Assembly: GCA_023460395.1 (NCBI GenBank)
Contig: JAEWQB010000013.1
Coordinates: 1-48,017, forward strand
Length of the DNA: 48,017 nucleotides
Direction: 5' to 3'
Source: Pseudomonadota bacterium
Lineage (GTDB): Bacteria; Desulfobacterota; Desulfovibrionia; Desulfovibrionales; Desulfovibrionaceae
The translations under genes were made by a program, and so were the position numbers. Positions 17,052 to 26,309 of this stretch are shown piece after piece. Below the pieces are notes generated by a model that saw nothing but the letters and a program-made list of their open reading frames with translations, made no database searches and was not told where the DNA came from. Each line of letters begins with the position of its first letter. Position 1 is the first letter of the stretch.

Positions 17052-18128
17052 ATGACCCACTTCCTCTCCAGAACCAACCCATTGTTTTTCATAGCGGAAA
17101 TAGGCGGCAACCACGAAGGTGACTTCGCCTATGCCAAGCGGCTGGTGCAGCTTGCGCTGGAATCCGGCGCGGATGCTGTAAAATTACAAATATATTCCGG
17201 GGATACCCTTGTCAGCAGAGTAGAAAGCCCAGACCGAAACCGCCATTTCAAACGCTTTGAACTCACCCGCGAGCAATATGCCTATCTCATTGCCATGTGC
17301 GAAGAGGCGGGAACACAGTTCATGGCCTCGGTATGGGACCGTGGTCGCCTCGCATGGGCGGAACCGCACATTCGCATCCACAAAGCCGGTTCAGGCGACC
17401 TCACCGCGTTTCCCATGCTCCGTGCGCTGGTAGATTCTGGAAAGCCGCTCATTCTTTCCACCGGTCTTGCCACGCTGCCGGAAATTGAAGCCACGGTGCG
17501 GTATGTGGAAACGCTCGATCCCAGCTACATTCGTGAGGGCAAACTCGCCCTGCTCCAATGTTCCGCCGCCTACCCCTGCCCGGATGCCGACGCCAACCTG
17601 AATGCCATGCTCACATTGCGGCAGGCATTTGACCTGCCTGTGGGCTATTCCGACCACACCACGGATAACGAGGCCGCCTACCTCGCCGCCGCCATGGGCG
17701 CACAGATTCTCGAAATGCACTTCACCGACACACGCGAGGGCAAAACATTCCGCGACCATCTTGTTTCCATCACCCGCGATGAAGTGCGCGACCTTCTCAC
17801 CCGCATCAGCCGCATGCGCACGCTTCAGGGCAGTTTTGTCAAGCAGCCCACGCCCACAGAGCTTGCGCAGGGCCACGTGGCCTCCTTCCGCCGTTCTGTA
17901 TATGCCGCCCGGCCCATTGACCGGGGAGAACCCTTCACCGAGGACAACCTCACGGTTCTGCGTCCGGCTGCCGGGGTAAGCGCCACACGGTATGCGGAAT
18001 TTCTGGGCACCACGGCTCGGCGAGCCATTGGTGAACACGAGGTGCTCACCGCCGACGATCTTGCCGCGGCGCATGCGGAATCTTCTCCGGCGTCCGGCAC
18101 AGACGGCGGCACAGGAACACGCGAATGA
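17052..18128 (+). CDS. N-acetylneuraminate/SpsE-type sugar-acid synthase (NeuB family)
   Basis: 358 residues. A TIM-barrel synthase (1-270) beginning FFIAEIGGNHEGD, with KLQIYSG, GSGDLTAFP, STGLATLPEI, CSAAYPCPDAD and GYSDHTTD as family landmarks, and a C-terminal SAF/antifreeze-like domain (about 279-345). The family condenses PEP with an amino-sugar aldehyde to give sialic, legionaminic or pseudaminic acids. GCAGGAG precedes the start. The next gene overlaps by four bases. Enzymes that make the usual hexosamine precursors are not in the window, so the exact product is open. Confidence 0.88.
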   Translation: MTHFLSRTNPLFFIAEIGGNHEGDFAYAKRLVQLALESGADAVKLQIYSGDTLVSRVESPDRNRHFKRFELTREQYAYLIAMCEEAGTQFMASVWDRGRLAWAEPHIRIHKAGSGDLTAFPMLRALVDSGKPLILSTGLATLPEIEATVRYVETLDPSYIREGKLALLQCSAAYPCPDADANLNAMLTLRQAFDLPVGYSDHTTDNEAAYLAAAMGAQILEMHFTDTREGKTFRDHLVSITRDEVRDLLTRISRMRTLQGSFVKQPTPTELAQGHVASFRRSVYAARPIDRGEPFTEDNLTVLRPAAGVSATRYAEFLGTTARRAIGEHEVLTADDLAAAHAESSPASGTDGGTGTRE

Positions 18129-18718
18129 CAACTCAGGAAAACACACAGCAGACCGCCCCCGGCAAACGGTTTCAGAGTGGCGTGCGAGCAACGGCAGGGC
18201 ACGGCCTGCGCCATGCGGTGCGCCGGTGGTGGGCCTTGCGCGGAGTGGGCAGCGCGGGCGATGGCATTGTGGTGGATACCAATGTGAAATTTTTGCGCCA
18301 TACCGCCAACCTGCGCATCGGTGACCGTGCCCTGTTTAAAGAAGGCGCACGGCTCTGTGTGGCGCAACCGGACGCGCACATATACATCGGGCGCAACACC
18401 ACCATAGGCTACCACACCTTTCTTTTTGCCAGCGCGGGGATAGAAGTGGGCGACAACTGCCTTATCGCCCCTTTCTGCTATGTGGTGGATGCGAATCACG
18501 GGTTTGCCAGAGGAACCAATATTAATACGCAAGACATGACCGCCAGTCCTATTCACATCGGCAATGACGTATGGCTTGGCGTACAGTGCATTGTGCTGGC
18601 AGGCGTGCGCATAGGCTCTGGAGCGGTGGTAGGTGCGGGGAGTCTGGTAAATGCCGACGTGCCGGAAAACGCCATTATGGCGGGAACCCCCGCCCGCATA
18701 CAGGGGTACCGGGAATGA
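18125..18718 (+). CDS. Left-handed beta-helix acyltransferase
   Basis: 197 residues with many hexapeptide turns (IGDRALF, IYIGRNTTIG, IEVGDNCLIA, IHIGNDVWLG, VRIGSGAVVG) ending VNADVPENAIMAGTPARI, the classical end of maltose/galactoside-type O-acetyltransferases. H in VVDANHGF is the likely catalytic base. The first 40 residues are basic and poorly conserved. ATGA overlaps join it to the genes on both sides. It probably acetylates a sugar or sugar nucleotide of this pathway. Confidence 0.85.
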   Translation: MTTQENTQQTAPGKRFQSGVRATAGHGLRHAVRRWWALRGVGSAGDGIVVDTNVKFLRHTANLRIGDRALFKEGARLCVAQPDAHIYIGRNTTIGYHTFLFASAGIEVGDNCLIAPFCYVVDANHGFARGTNINTQDMTASPIHIGNDVWLGVQCIVLAGVRIGSGAVVGAGSLVNADVPENAIMAGTPARIQGYRE

Positions 18719-19536
18719 ACGCGACCACATGCTCCCGCACCGGCGCGGTGATTCTGGCCCGGCTCGACTCCAACCGCCTGCCCGGCAAAACGCTGCGCCC
18801 CGCTCTTGGACGGCCCATGCTGGCGTACACGATAGACCGCGTTCGCTGCGTCCGCACCCCGGACAGGCGCGTGCCGGATATTGTGCTGGCAACCTCGGAC
18901 CGGGCCGTGGACGACCCGCTCGCGGAATTTGCCGCCGAGTGCGGCATCGGCCTTTTTCGTGGTTCCGTGGCAGATGTGGCAGGCCGCGTGGCCGCGTGCG
19001 CGCAACTCCGTGAATGGGACGCCTTTCTGCGGATAAACGGTGACAGTCCGTTTGTCGATCCCGCCACGCTTTCCTGCGCGCTGGGCTTGCTGGCGGGGCA
19101 TACCCCGATGCCTCCCTCGCACGGTGCGCTGTGGCAAGGAGAAACGGAATTGGCGGGCACAGAAGGAAGCAACGCGCCCGCGTCACCCGCATACGCAAAC
19201 GCCGCTCCGCCGGACATGGTTACCAACGTGCTGCGCCGCACCTTTCCCAAAGGACTTAGTGTGGAAGCCTGCCGCACGACCGCTTTTCTGCGTGGCTACG
19301 CGGCAATGTCCCGTCCAGAACACCACGAGCATGTCACCAGCTACTTTTATGAAACCCGGAGTGTCTCTCTGCTGAACATGCTCTCGCGCGATCACGCATT
19401 AGGCAGCATCCAGCTTTCTGTGGACACGCCGGACGACTTTGCCCTGTTTGAACGCATGCTGGCCCGCATGGACCAACCGCACACCGAATATGCGGATTAT
19501 CAAATTCTCGCTCTGTACCGGGAGTGTTTCGCATGA
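18715..19536 (+). CDS. SpsF-like nucleotidyltransferase
   Basis: 273 residues with a nucleotidyltransferase fold: AVILARLDSNRLPGK near the start, VLATSDRAVDDPLAEF, FRGSVADVAGRV and RINGDSPFVDP (near 107). This is the SpsF/COG1861 pattern, whose genes often sit beside SpsE/NeuB-type synthases, as here. It likely activates or modifies a sugar with CTP. The region 125-160 is a variable Ala/Pro-rich insertion. The start overlaps the acyltransferase stop (ATGA); a longer upstream frame is a shadow. Confidence 0.82.
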   Translation: MNATTCSRTGAVILARLDSNRLPGKTLRPALGRPMLAYTIDRVRCVRTPDRRVPDIVLATSDRAVDDPLAEFAAECGIGLFRGSVADVAGRVAACAQLREWDAFLRINGDSPFVDPATLSCALGLLAGHTPMPPSHGALWQGETELAGTEGSNAPASPAYANAAPPDMVTNVLRRTFPKGLSVEACRTTAFLRGYAAMSRPEHHEHVTSYFYETRSVSLLNMLSRDHALGSIQLSVDTPDDFALFERMLARMDQPHTEYADYQILALYRECFA

Positions 19537-21044
19537 GCAGCACACGTCAGCCACTTGTTACCGTATATATAACCAATTACAATTACGGTGCCTATTTGCA
19601 TCAAGCTGTGGAAAGCGTCTTCGCGCAAACCTTGCACGACTACGAGCTTATCATCATTGATGACGGCTCCACGGACGGCTCCCGTGATCAGGTACTCGCC
19701 TACGAAGGGCACAAGGGAGTACACGTTGTATTGCAGGAAAATAAGGGACTCAATCAAACCTGCAATATGGCGCTGGGCATGGCTAAAGGGAAATATATCA
19801 TGCGGCTGGACGCGGACGATTATCTCGCCCCGCGCGCGCTGGAAATCATGGCGGGAATGATGGAGCAAGACCCCACTCTGGGTCTTGTGTTCCCCGACTA
19901 TTACTACGTGGATGTGGAAGGCAATATTATCGGGCGCGAAGTGCGCAACGCCATACATGCCGAAGTCTCTTTGCTCGATATGCCCGCGCACGGGGCCTGC
20001 ACGCTTATCCGGCGCATTCACCTGCTCAGTATCGGCGGCTACAGTCAAGAATTCCGCTGTCAGGACGGTTACGACCTGTGGCTGCGCTTCATCGAAAAAC
20101 ACGAGGTGCGCAACACCCCGGAACCGCTTTTCTACTATCGCCAGCACGGCGACAGTTTGTCCGCCAACCGCAAGCTTATTATTGAAACCCGCGCCCGCAT
20201 CAAAGAGCTGCACGCCCGCCGCAGCAATCGCCCCCCCTGCCCCACGCTGGCGTTTATCCCTGTGCGCGGACGCTCCATCTCTCCAGACTGTCTGGCCCTC
20301 GCTCCTCTGGGGGGCAAGCCGTTACTGGACTGGACCATAGACGCCGCCCTTGCCTCCACGCAACTGAGCGCCGTGGTGGTCACGTCGCCTGACCGCGCCG
20401 TGCTCGACCATGTGCGTTCGCGCTACGGCGATGCCGTACACGCGGTGGAACGCCCCCGCGACGCGGCCCGTGCGGGAATTCCCCTGCACCAAACCCTGCG
20501 CCACGTGCTGCGTTCCCTGCCTGATGAAGCGGAAATCGCGCAGGCATATATGATGCTTTCCACAGAAACACCCTTCCGCAGCGCCCTTTACATTGACAAA
20601 GCCATTAACACAGCCCGTATTTTCGACGTAGATACGGTCATTGCCGTATGCCCGGAAAGCGACCTGTTTTTCCGGCATGACGGCAACGGCCTGCAACTGG
20701 TAGGCAACGACCTGCTCTATGGCGGCAACAGGCTGGAACGCGAATACCTGTACCGCGCAATGCCGGGCCTGCATTTGCTCACACGCCGCTGGTTTGCCAC
20801 CCACGACCACTGGCTGGGGGACCGCATAGGCCATATTGTTTTGGCTGAAGACGCCCAGCAGGTGGTGCGCACGCCGCGCGACCTTGCGCTGGCGAATATC
20901 GTCCTCACGCTGGACAACGCTCCTCTGGATTCTGGCATTTGCACGCAGACAGCAACACCCGGTAACGCAACGGACACACGGCAGCCGGAAGCGGCGAAAG
21001 CCACAACGCAAACCGTCCGCGGAGGCGCGCTATGTGTGGAATAG
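19533..21044 (+). CDS. Fusion of GT2 glycosyltransferase and NeuA-like cytidylyltransferase domain
   Basis: 503 residues. Residues 1-230 are a GT-A family 2 glycosyltransferase: VTVYITNYNYG, IIDDGSTDGS (near 42), RLDADD (near 93) and QDGYDLWLR. From about 237 a second domain resembles CMP-sialate synthase: FIPVRGRSISPD, LAPLGGKPLLDWTIDAAL and VVTSPDRAVLDHV. In true NeuA the first motif is ARGGSKG-like with a lysine; here it is altered, so nucleotide binding may be weakened. The last 45 residues are low complexity. Start and end overlap the neighbours. A protein that both activates and transfers the sugar, or a non-catalytic second domain, are both possible. Confidence 0.82.
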   Translation: MSSTRQPLVTVYITNYNYGAYLHQAVESVFAQTLHDYELIIIDDGSTDGSRDQVLAYEGHKGVHVVLQENKGLNQTCNMALGMAKGKYIMRLDADDYLAPRALEIMAGMMEQDPTLGLVFPDYYYVDVEGNIIGREVRNAIHAEVSLLDMPAHGACTLIRRIHLLSIGGYSQEFRCQDGYDLWLRFIEKHEVRNTPEPLFYYRQHGDSLSANRKLIIETRARIKELHARRSNRPPCPTLAFIPVRGRSISPDCLALAPLGGKPLLDWTIDAALASTQLSAVVVTSPDRAVLDHVRSRYGDAVHAVERPRDAARAGIPLHQTLRHVLRSLPDEAEIAQAYMMLSTETPFRSALYIDKAINTARIFDVDTVIAVCPESDLFFRHDGNGLQLVGNDLLYGGNRLEREYLYRAMPGLHLLTRRWFATHDHWLGDRIGHIVLAEDAQQVVRTPRDLALANIVLTLDNAPLDSGICTQTATPGNATDTRQPEAAKATTQTVRGGALCVE

Positions 21045-22909
21045 CGGGATACATCGGCCCCACCCCCCCGGAAGACGCCGCCGTTACCCGGTGCCTTTCC
21101 GCCATGCGCCATCGCGGCCCGGACGGCAGAGGACGCTTCACCGCCCGCACGCCGCACGGTACCTACGTGACGCTGCTGCATTCCCGTCTGTCCATCTTGG
21201 ACCTCGACCCCAGAGCGGACCAGCCTATGCGCCGGGACGGGCGGGTACTTATCTTTAACGGCGAGCTATACAACTTCGTGGAACTGCGGGAACGGTTCGC
21301 GCAAACCGGCATGCCCTTTCTCACCACCGGCGATTCTGAGGTGCTCTTAGCCGCGCTCACACCACAGGGCAAAGCCGTGTTGGGTGTAGAAACCGCCACA
21401 CAGGCATTGAACGTATGCGAGGGCATGTGGGCCTTCGCTCTGTATGATGAAGCCACGGGACAGTTGCTGCTCTGCCGCGACCGCTTTGGAGAAAAACCCC
21501 TCTATCTGCTGCGCACACCAGACGGCGGCCTGTACTTCGGCTCGGAGCCAAACTTTCTCGCGGCGCTTTCCGGCACGGCGCTGCGGCCCAACCATAACCA
21601 CATCAAACGATTTTTGGTAAATGGCTATAAGGCGCTCTACAAAACCGACGAAACATTTTTCCATGACGTGACGGAACTCCCCGCCGGGACGGCGTTGCTC
21701 CTCACCGCGCGGGACGCGCAGACCTTGCGGTACTGGACACCGCCAAGCGCCGCCAAACCACAGGAAATGTCGTTTGCCGAGGCGGTGTCCGGCGTGCGGG
21801 AACGGCTGCTGCGCTCCATGGAACTGCGGCTGCGTTCAGACGTGCCGCTGGCTTTTTGCATGAGCGGCGGCATTGATTCCAACTCGCTCATCTGCATCGC
21901 GCGCCGCGTATTTGACTACGATGTGCATGGCTTCACCGTCATGAACACCGACGCCCGCTATGAAGAACGCGCCTGTGTGGAGCTTGTGGTGCGGGAATTG
22001 GGCATACGCCACACAGCCGTCACCCCGTCCACACAAAATTTTCTGCCAAACCTGCGCGAGCTGGTACGCGCCCATGACGCGCCCATCTACACCATCTCCT
22101 ACTACGTCCACTGGCTGCTCATGCGCCGTATCCGGGAACAAGGCTACACCATTTCCCTAAGCGGAACAGGGGCTGATGAGCTTTTTTCCGGTTACTACGA
22201 CCATCACAATCTGTATCTGGCGGCTCTGCATGCAGAAGCCCCGTCTGCCTACCCGGATGCCGTGGCGGCATGGCGGGAGCACGTGGCTCCCATCGTGCGG
22301 AATCCTTATTTGCAGGAGCACGACGTTTTCGTGCGTACCCCTTCGGAACGCGGGCATATCTTCCTGCACAACGACCAATACGCGGCAGCTCTGACCGCGC
22401 CGTGGCATGAGCCTTTCGCCGAAACGCCCTATCCCGGCAATCTGCTCCGCAAACGCATGCTTAATGAGCTTTTCCACGAGGCGGTGCCCGTTATCCTGCA
22501 CGAGGACGACCTTAACGCCATGTACTACTCCATAGAAAACCGCTCGCCTTTTCTGGATCGTGCCCTGTTCGAGCATTCCCTGAGCATCCCCACCCGTCAC
22601 CTCGTACAAAACGGCAGGGCCAAAGCCGTGCTGCGCGAAGCCATGCGCGGCATTGTCCCCGACGAGATACTGGACAACCGCCGCAAGGTTGGCTTCAACG
22701 CGCCCGTCATGGACTTTCTGGCATTGGACGACACGGCGGTACGGGCGGAAATATTGGCGGACAGTCCTCTGTGGGAAATCATGCGCCGCGAGGCTGTGGA
22801 AGCGCTGCTCAATGCGGGCCAACGCGCAGACACCCCACTGGGCAACAGTGACAGCAAATTCCTTTTCAACGCGCTCTGTTGCAAGATGTTTCTTGAGGAG
22901 CACGCGTAA
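21032..22909 (+). CDS. asnB: Glutamine-hydrolysing asparagine synthetase-type amidotransferase
   Basis: 625 residues. Class II glutaminase domain with catalytic Cys2 after Met removal (MCGIAGYIG), HRGPDGRG, RLSILDL and NGELYN, then an ATP-pyrophosphatase domain with SGGIDSN (near 277) and GTGADELFSGY (near 377). In glycan operons such proteins often amidate uronic acids or other sugar acids instead of aspartate. GGAGG precedes the start, which overlaps the fusion gene by 13 bases. The family is clear, the in vivo acceptor is not. Confidence 0.88.
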   Translation: MCGIAGYIGPTPPEDAAVTRCLSAMRHRGPDGRGRFTARTPHGTYVTLLHSRLSILDLDPRADQPMRRDGRVLIFNGELYNFVELRERFAQTGMPFLTTGDSEVLLAALTPQGKAVLGVETATQALNVCEGMWAFALYDEATGQLLLCRDRFGEKPLYLLRTPDGGLYFGSEPNFLAALSGTALRPNHNHIKRFLVNGYKALYKTDETFFHDVTELPAGTALLLTARDAQTLRYWTPPSAAKPQEMSFAEAVSGVRERLLRSMELRLRSDVPLAFCMSGGIDSNSLICIARRVFDYDVHGFTVMNTDARYEERACVELVVRELGIRHTAVTPSTQNFLPNLRELVRAHDAPIYTISYYVHWLLMRRIREQGYTISLSGTGADELFSGYYDHHNLYLAALHAEAPSAYPDAVAAWREHVAPIVRNPYLQEHDVFVRTPSERGHIFLHNDQYAAALTAPWHEPFAETPYPGNLLRKRMLNELFHEAVPVILHEDDLNAMYYSIENRSPFLDRALFEHSLSIPTRHLVQNGRAKAVLREAMRGIVPDEILDNRRKVGFNAPVMDFLALDDTAVRAEILADSPLWEIMRREAVEALLNAGQRADTPLGNSDSKFLFNALCCKMFLEEHA

Positions 22910-22972
22910 GCGTCTCAGTCCCAAACCGGGCACCCGCGAGGGGAAGTACCACTCCGACCCAAGGAAATCGCC

Positions 22973-23599
22973 ATGCGCACTCTGCTTGATATGTTGTTCG
23001 GTGATACGCTCTGGAAGCTCTGGAGCCGCATCATGACCGTTATCCTCCGGGCGTGGGGTCTGCGTGTGGGCGACAACCTGTTACTCAAAGGCACGCTGCT
23101 GCTCAAACTGAACGGCAGACGGGAAAATATTATCATCGGCAATAATGTGACAATCTCAGGCACGCTGGACCTACGCAACCGGGAAAACGGCACCATCATC
23201 CTGCGCGACAACGTGGTGGTGGACGGCCCTTTCCGGCTGGTGGCGGCCCGCGACGCCGTGCTTGAGGTGGGAGAAGGATGCGCCCTGACCCCCTATGGTC
23301 TTATAAACGCGGGAGCGGATATCCGCATCGGCGCGGGAAGCATCATTGGTCCCCGTTGCAGCGTTAACGCCAGCGAGCACGTGTTCAGCCGCCACACTCC
23401 GGTGCGGCAAGCCGGGTATACGCACGCGCCCGTCCGCATTGGCGCGGATTGTTGGCTGGCTGCCAACGTCTCTGTGACCAAAGGAGTGACCATCGCGGAT
23501 GGCAGCATTATCGGCGCCAACGCGGTTGTCACCAAGGACACGGAGGCCTATTCCGTCAACGCCGGAGTTCCCGCCCGGCCCATTGGGCAGCGGCGGTAA
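22973..23599 (+). CDS. Hexapeptide-repeat acyltransferase
   Basis: 208 residues with a left-handed beta-helix (about 45-200): IIIGNNVTISG, IILRDNVVVDG, IRIGAGSIIGPRC, VRIGADCWLAAN, TIADGSIIGANAVVT and the final VNAGVPARPIG. H in ASEHVFSRH is a likely catalytic residue. The N-terminal 40 residues include an amphipathic helix. It is the second such enzyme in the operon and probably O- or N-acylates a surface sugar. AAGGAA lies upstream of the ATG. Confidence 0.82.
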   Translation: MRTLLDMLFGDTLWKLWSRIMTVILRAWGLRVGDNLLLKGTLLLKLNGRRENIIIGNNVTISGTLDLRNRENGTIILRDNVVVDGPFRLVAARDAVLEVGEGCALTPYGLINAGADIRIGAGSIIGPRCSVNASEHVFSRHTPVRQAGYTHAPVRIGADCWLAANVSVTKGVTIADGSIIGANAVVTKDTEAYSVNAGVPARPIGQRR

Positions 23600-23609
23600 C
23601 GGAGTTCGC

Positions 23610-25673
23610 ATGTCTTTTTCGCATCGCACGTTGCCCATTGCGGGCGATATCCTCCCGGACGGAACGCCGCATGCCGTGCACCTGTTCGATTCCTGCGCCG
23701 CAGCCGACGCCTTTCTCCGCGAGCATCCTGAACTGTGTATGCCCGCATTGCCCGGCAGCGGCACGCGGTCCGAAGGACACGCAGTTACGGCACCGGCATC
23801 GCCGGCAGAGGGCACCGCGCCCGTCACCACGGGCATAACGCCTGAAACGGCTTCCGGCAAGCTGGCCTATTTCAGCACGCATTGGTCCGTTGTGGATCAT
23901 TTTCTCGACACGCCCATCGTCTGCGCCGCCGTGGACAGCGGCGTACCCGATACGACCATCCGCACGCTCTCGGCAGAAGCGAACCGCGACATGCGCGATC
24001 TGCTGGCCCCGCTGGATGCCCAAATTTCCCCGGCTATCTGCCAGTTGCTGGGGCTGCCCGTCATGCCGCTGCTGGACCTCCAGTACCGTTACCACGGCTC
24101 ACAGCACTTAAGCGGAGCGCGGCTGCTCTCCCGCTGGGCGGAGACACAGCTAAACAGCCCGGCAGGCCCGCGCGAGGTGCATTTCTGGCACACGGGCGCG
24201 GCGGCACGACATCCCCTATTCGCATATGCCGATCTGCTGGCTAATCTGACCGCAGCCCACGGCGCGACCTTTCATGCCCACGCCATTTCCCAAGCCACAA
24301 CGGCGCGGGAGCAGACCGTCAAACGACTGCGCCGTCTTGCGCTCACTCCGGTACGGACGCTCCGCAAGCTGATTTCCCGCATCCGCGAACGGCAACCGGT
24401 TTCCCTGCCCGCTCCCGGTGCCGGGCTTGCTGTTCTTTTTCAACCGGAAAAAAATTTGGCGGCGGAACTCTCCCGTCACGTGGACTGTGTGCTGGTCTGG
24501 CCCCGCGAAGGGGCACGGCCTGTACGGGGCATGGCTTCCCTTTCCCCGGCAATATGGGAGCAAGCACACGAAATCGTGGAAAAAGCCATTGCCACACTCG
24601 TTCACTCTTCCCAGCAAACCGCTTCCCCCGAAACGGCAAGCACCCCCCATCCAGAAGGGGACCATTCCGCAGCCCACCTCGCCGCTGGCTGGCCCTACAC
24701 CACCACGCGCCTGCAAGAACGCATTCTGCGGCATTTTGCCGCCGCGCTGCCCGCGTTGCTCGCTTCCGCCGTGGCACTACGCCGTCTACATGCCCGGCAT
24801 CCTGTGCGTATCGGCCTCTGGACCGTACCCGCTGTGGGCACCGGCTCTCGGCTGGGTATTGAAACGCTCAAACGGTTGGGCGTGCCCGTGGTGGGGATGC
24901 AGCACGGTGGCTGCTATTTCTCGCAGCAACTGGACGAGAAACATTTTTTACTCGACTTCACCGCCTGCACCCATTTTTTCAGTTACGCCGCCGGAACGGA
25001 CGAGATGGACGACGCCTACCCCCCAGCGCAGCGGGCCGCTTACTGCCACATCATGCCCTGTTGCGAGGTAGTGCCTGTGGGCAATATGGACCATCAAACT
25101 CCCGTGGCGGGCGTCCTTCCCGTGGATATGGTGTTCCCAGTAACCAACGCGCTGGATATTGCCTCCACCGGACGCACCAGCACGGATCGTCTGGCGCGGG
25201 CGCAGGTTGCCATTTTGAACGCGCTGGAGGCGCGCACAGACCTCGTGTCCGTTGTTAAGCCGTTTCCCCACGCCTCGCGCGACTATATCGCCATTACCCG
25301 TCATATGGCACGTCTGCGGCACGCCAGAGTGGTTCAGCAGGGCTGGCGCGACTTCCTCGCCCAGTACCGTCCGGGGTTAGCCATTATTGAGTTTCCCTCC
25401 ACTCCGCTGTACGAGGCACTGCCCTACGACATGGATATTTTTCTACTCACAGACGCCACGGCCCCCTTTGCCCCGCGTGCGCGTGCGCTCCTTCAACGGC
25501 GCGTTCATCTATTCGACACGGCGGAGGAACTGACGGCTGCCATTGCGGCGTATCACCCTGCGCACTCACCCAGACTGCGCGATGAAGGCTTCTACCGAAC
25601 CTACGTCTCCACCCCCAACCCAAAGGAACGGATGCACGCGGCACTCGCCACCATGCTGCACCTGCGGGAATAA
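23610..25673 (+). CDS. Large GT-B-like surface carbohydrate transferase, family uncertain
   Basis: 687 residues, no signal peptide. The second half looks like a GT-B/capsule-type transferase: RLGVPVVGMQHGGCYF (QHG near 430) and a donor-site-like AIIEFPSTPLYEALPYDMDI (near 587). The first 220 residues, with HWSVVDHFLDTP, are of unknown type. The general build resembles transferases found in nonulosonate gene clusters, but I cannot place it in a named family with certainty. The start at 23610 has GGAG upstream; the frame open further upstream overlaps the acyltransferase gene and is rejected. Confidence 0.65.
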   Translation: MSFSHRTLPIAGDILPDGTPHAVHLFDSCAAADAFLREHPELCMPALPGSGTRSEGHAVTAPASPAEGTAPVTTGITPETASGKLAYFSTHWSVVDHFLDTPIVCAAVDSGVPDTTIRTLSAEANRDMRDLLAPLDAQISPAICQLLGLPVMPLLDLQYRYHGSQHLSGARLLSRWAETQLNSPAGPREVHFWHTGAAARHPLFAYADLLANLTAAHGATFHAHAISQATTAREQTVKRLRRLALTPVRTLRKLISRIRERQPVSLPAPGAGLAVLFQPEKNLAAELSRHVDCVLVWPREGARPVRGMASLSPAIWEQAHEIVEKAIATLVHSSQQTASPETASTPHPEGDHSAAHLAAGWPYTTTRLQERILRHFAAALPALLASAVALRRLHARHPVRIGLWTVPAVGTGSRLGIETLKRLGVPVVGMQHGGCYFSQQLDEKHFLLDFTACTHFFSYAAGTDEMDDAYPPAQRAAYCHIMPCCEVVPVGNMDHQTPVAGVLPVDMVFPVTNALDIASTGRTSTDRLARAQVAILNALEARTDLVSVVKPFPHASRDYIAITRHMARLRHARVVQQGWRDFLAQYRPGLAIIEFPSTPLYEALPYDMDIFLLTDATAPFAPRARALLQRRVHLFDTAEELTAAIAAYHPAHSPRLRDEGFYRTYVSTPNPKERMHAALATMLHLRE

Positions 25674-25775
25674 ACGCGATATCTCATAGGCTGGCTCCGG
25701 TCTGCCCCGGACATTCCACCGTCCCGGCGCAAAACCCCATTTACATTTTGTACAATTTTTCTTAACGGTATACCC

Positions 25776-26297
25776 ATGCTCGACAAACTCTTCACATCAA
25801 AAACGCGCATCAAACTGCTGCTGAAACTCTTCCTTAACCCGGAAGTTTCCTCTTACCTGCGGGAGCTTTCCGCAGAATTTGGCCTGTCGCCCAACGCGTT
25901 AAAGGAAGAGTTAGATGGACTGAGCCAAGCGGGGTATCTGGATAAAGAAAAAAAAGGACGCAGCATCTACTATAAAGCCAATGTGGAGCACCCTTTTTAT
26001 CCAGAAATTCACTCTATCGTCCGAAAATATTTTGGTTTTGACCGAGTTTTAGAACAGATACTCAACCATCTCGGAGAGGTGGATTCCGTATATATTTTGG
26101 ACGACTATGCGCGTGGAGTGGACAGCGGACTGGTGGACGTGCTGGTAATAGGCAACGTGGACCCCACCCGCCTGCATAACGTGTCCCGCCCTATCGAACA
26201 AAAATTGGGCCGAAAAATCCGCACCATGGTCATGAGCCGTAACGAATTTGCTACCAGCGATCTGCTGGAAAAACGTCCCCACTGGAAAGTCTATTAG
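25776..26297 (+). CDS. Winged-helix regulator with degenerate nucleotidyltransferase domain
   Basis: 173 residues. Residues 1-72 form an ArsR-like winged helix (YLRELSAEFGLSPNALKEEL and KGRSIYYKAN). Residues about 95-160 look like a minimal nucleotidyltransferase (ILDDYARGVDSGLVDVLVIG), but the usual GS catalytic motif is replaced by DD, so it is probably inactive and used for sensing. It sits 102 bases after the previous gene and 12 before the aldolase, with no good ribosome site (the upstream bases are A/T-rich). Likely controls this half of the operon or senses a nucleotide sugar. Confidence 0.7.
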   Translation: MLDKLFTSKTRIKLLLKLFLNPEVSSYLRELSAEFGLSPNALKEELDGLSQAGYLDKEKKGRSIYYKANVEHPFYPEIHSIVRKYFGFDRVLEQILNHLGEVDSVYILDDYARGVDSGLVDVLVIGNVDPTRLHNVSRPIEQKLGRKIRTMVMSRNEFATSDLLEKRPHWKVY

Positions 26298-26309
26298 CGA
26301 GATCACACC

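Noticed and set aside
17825..19198. Long minus-strand open frame opposite the NeuB-type, acyltransferase and SpsF-like genes
   Set aside because: Low-complexity Arg/Ala/Pro composition and full overlap with three recognised genes.
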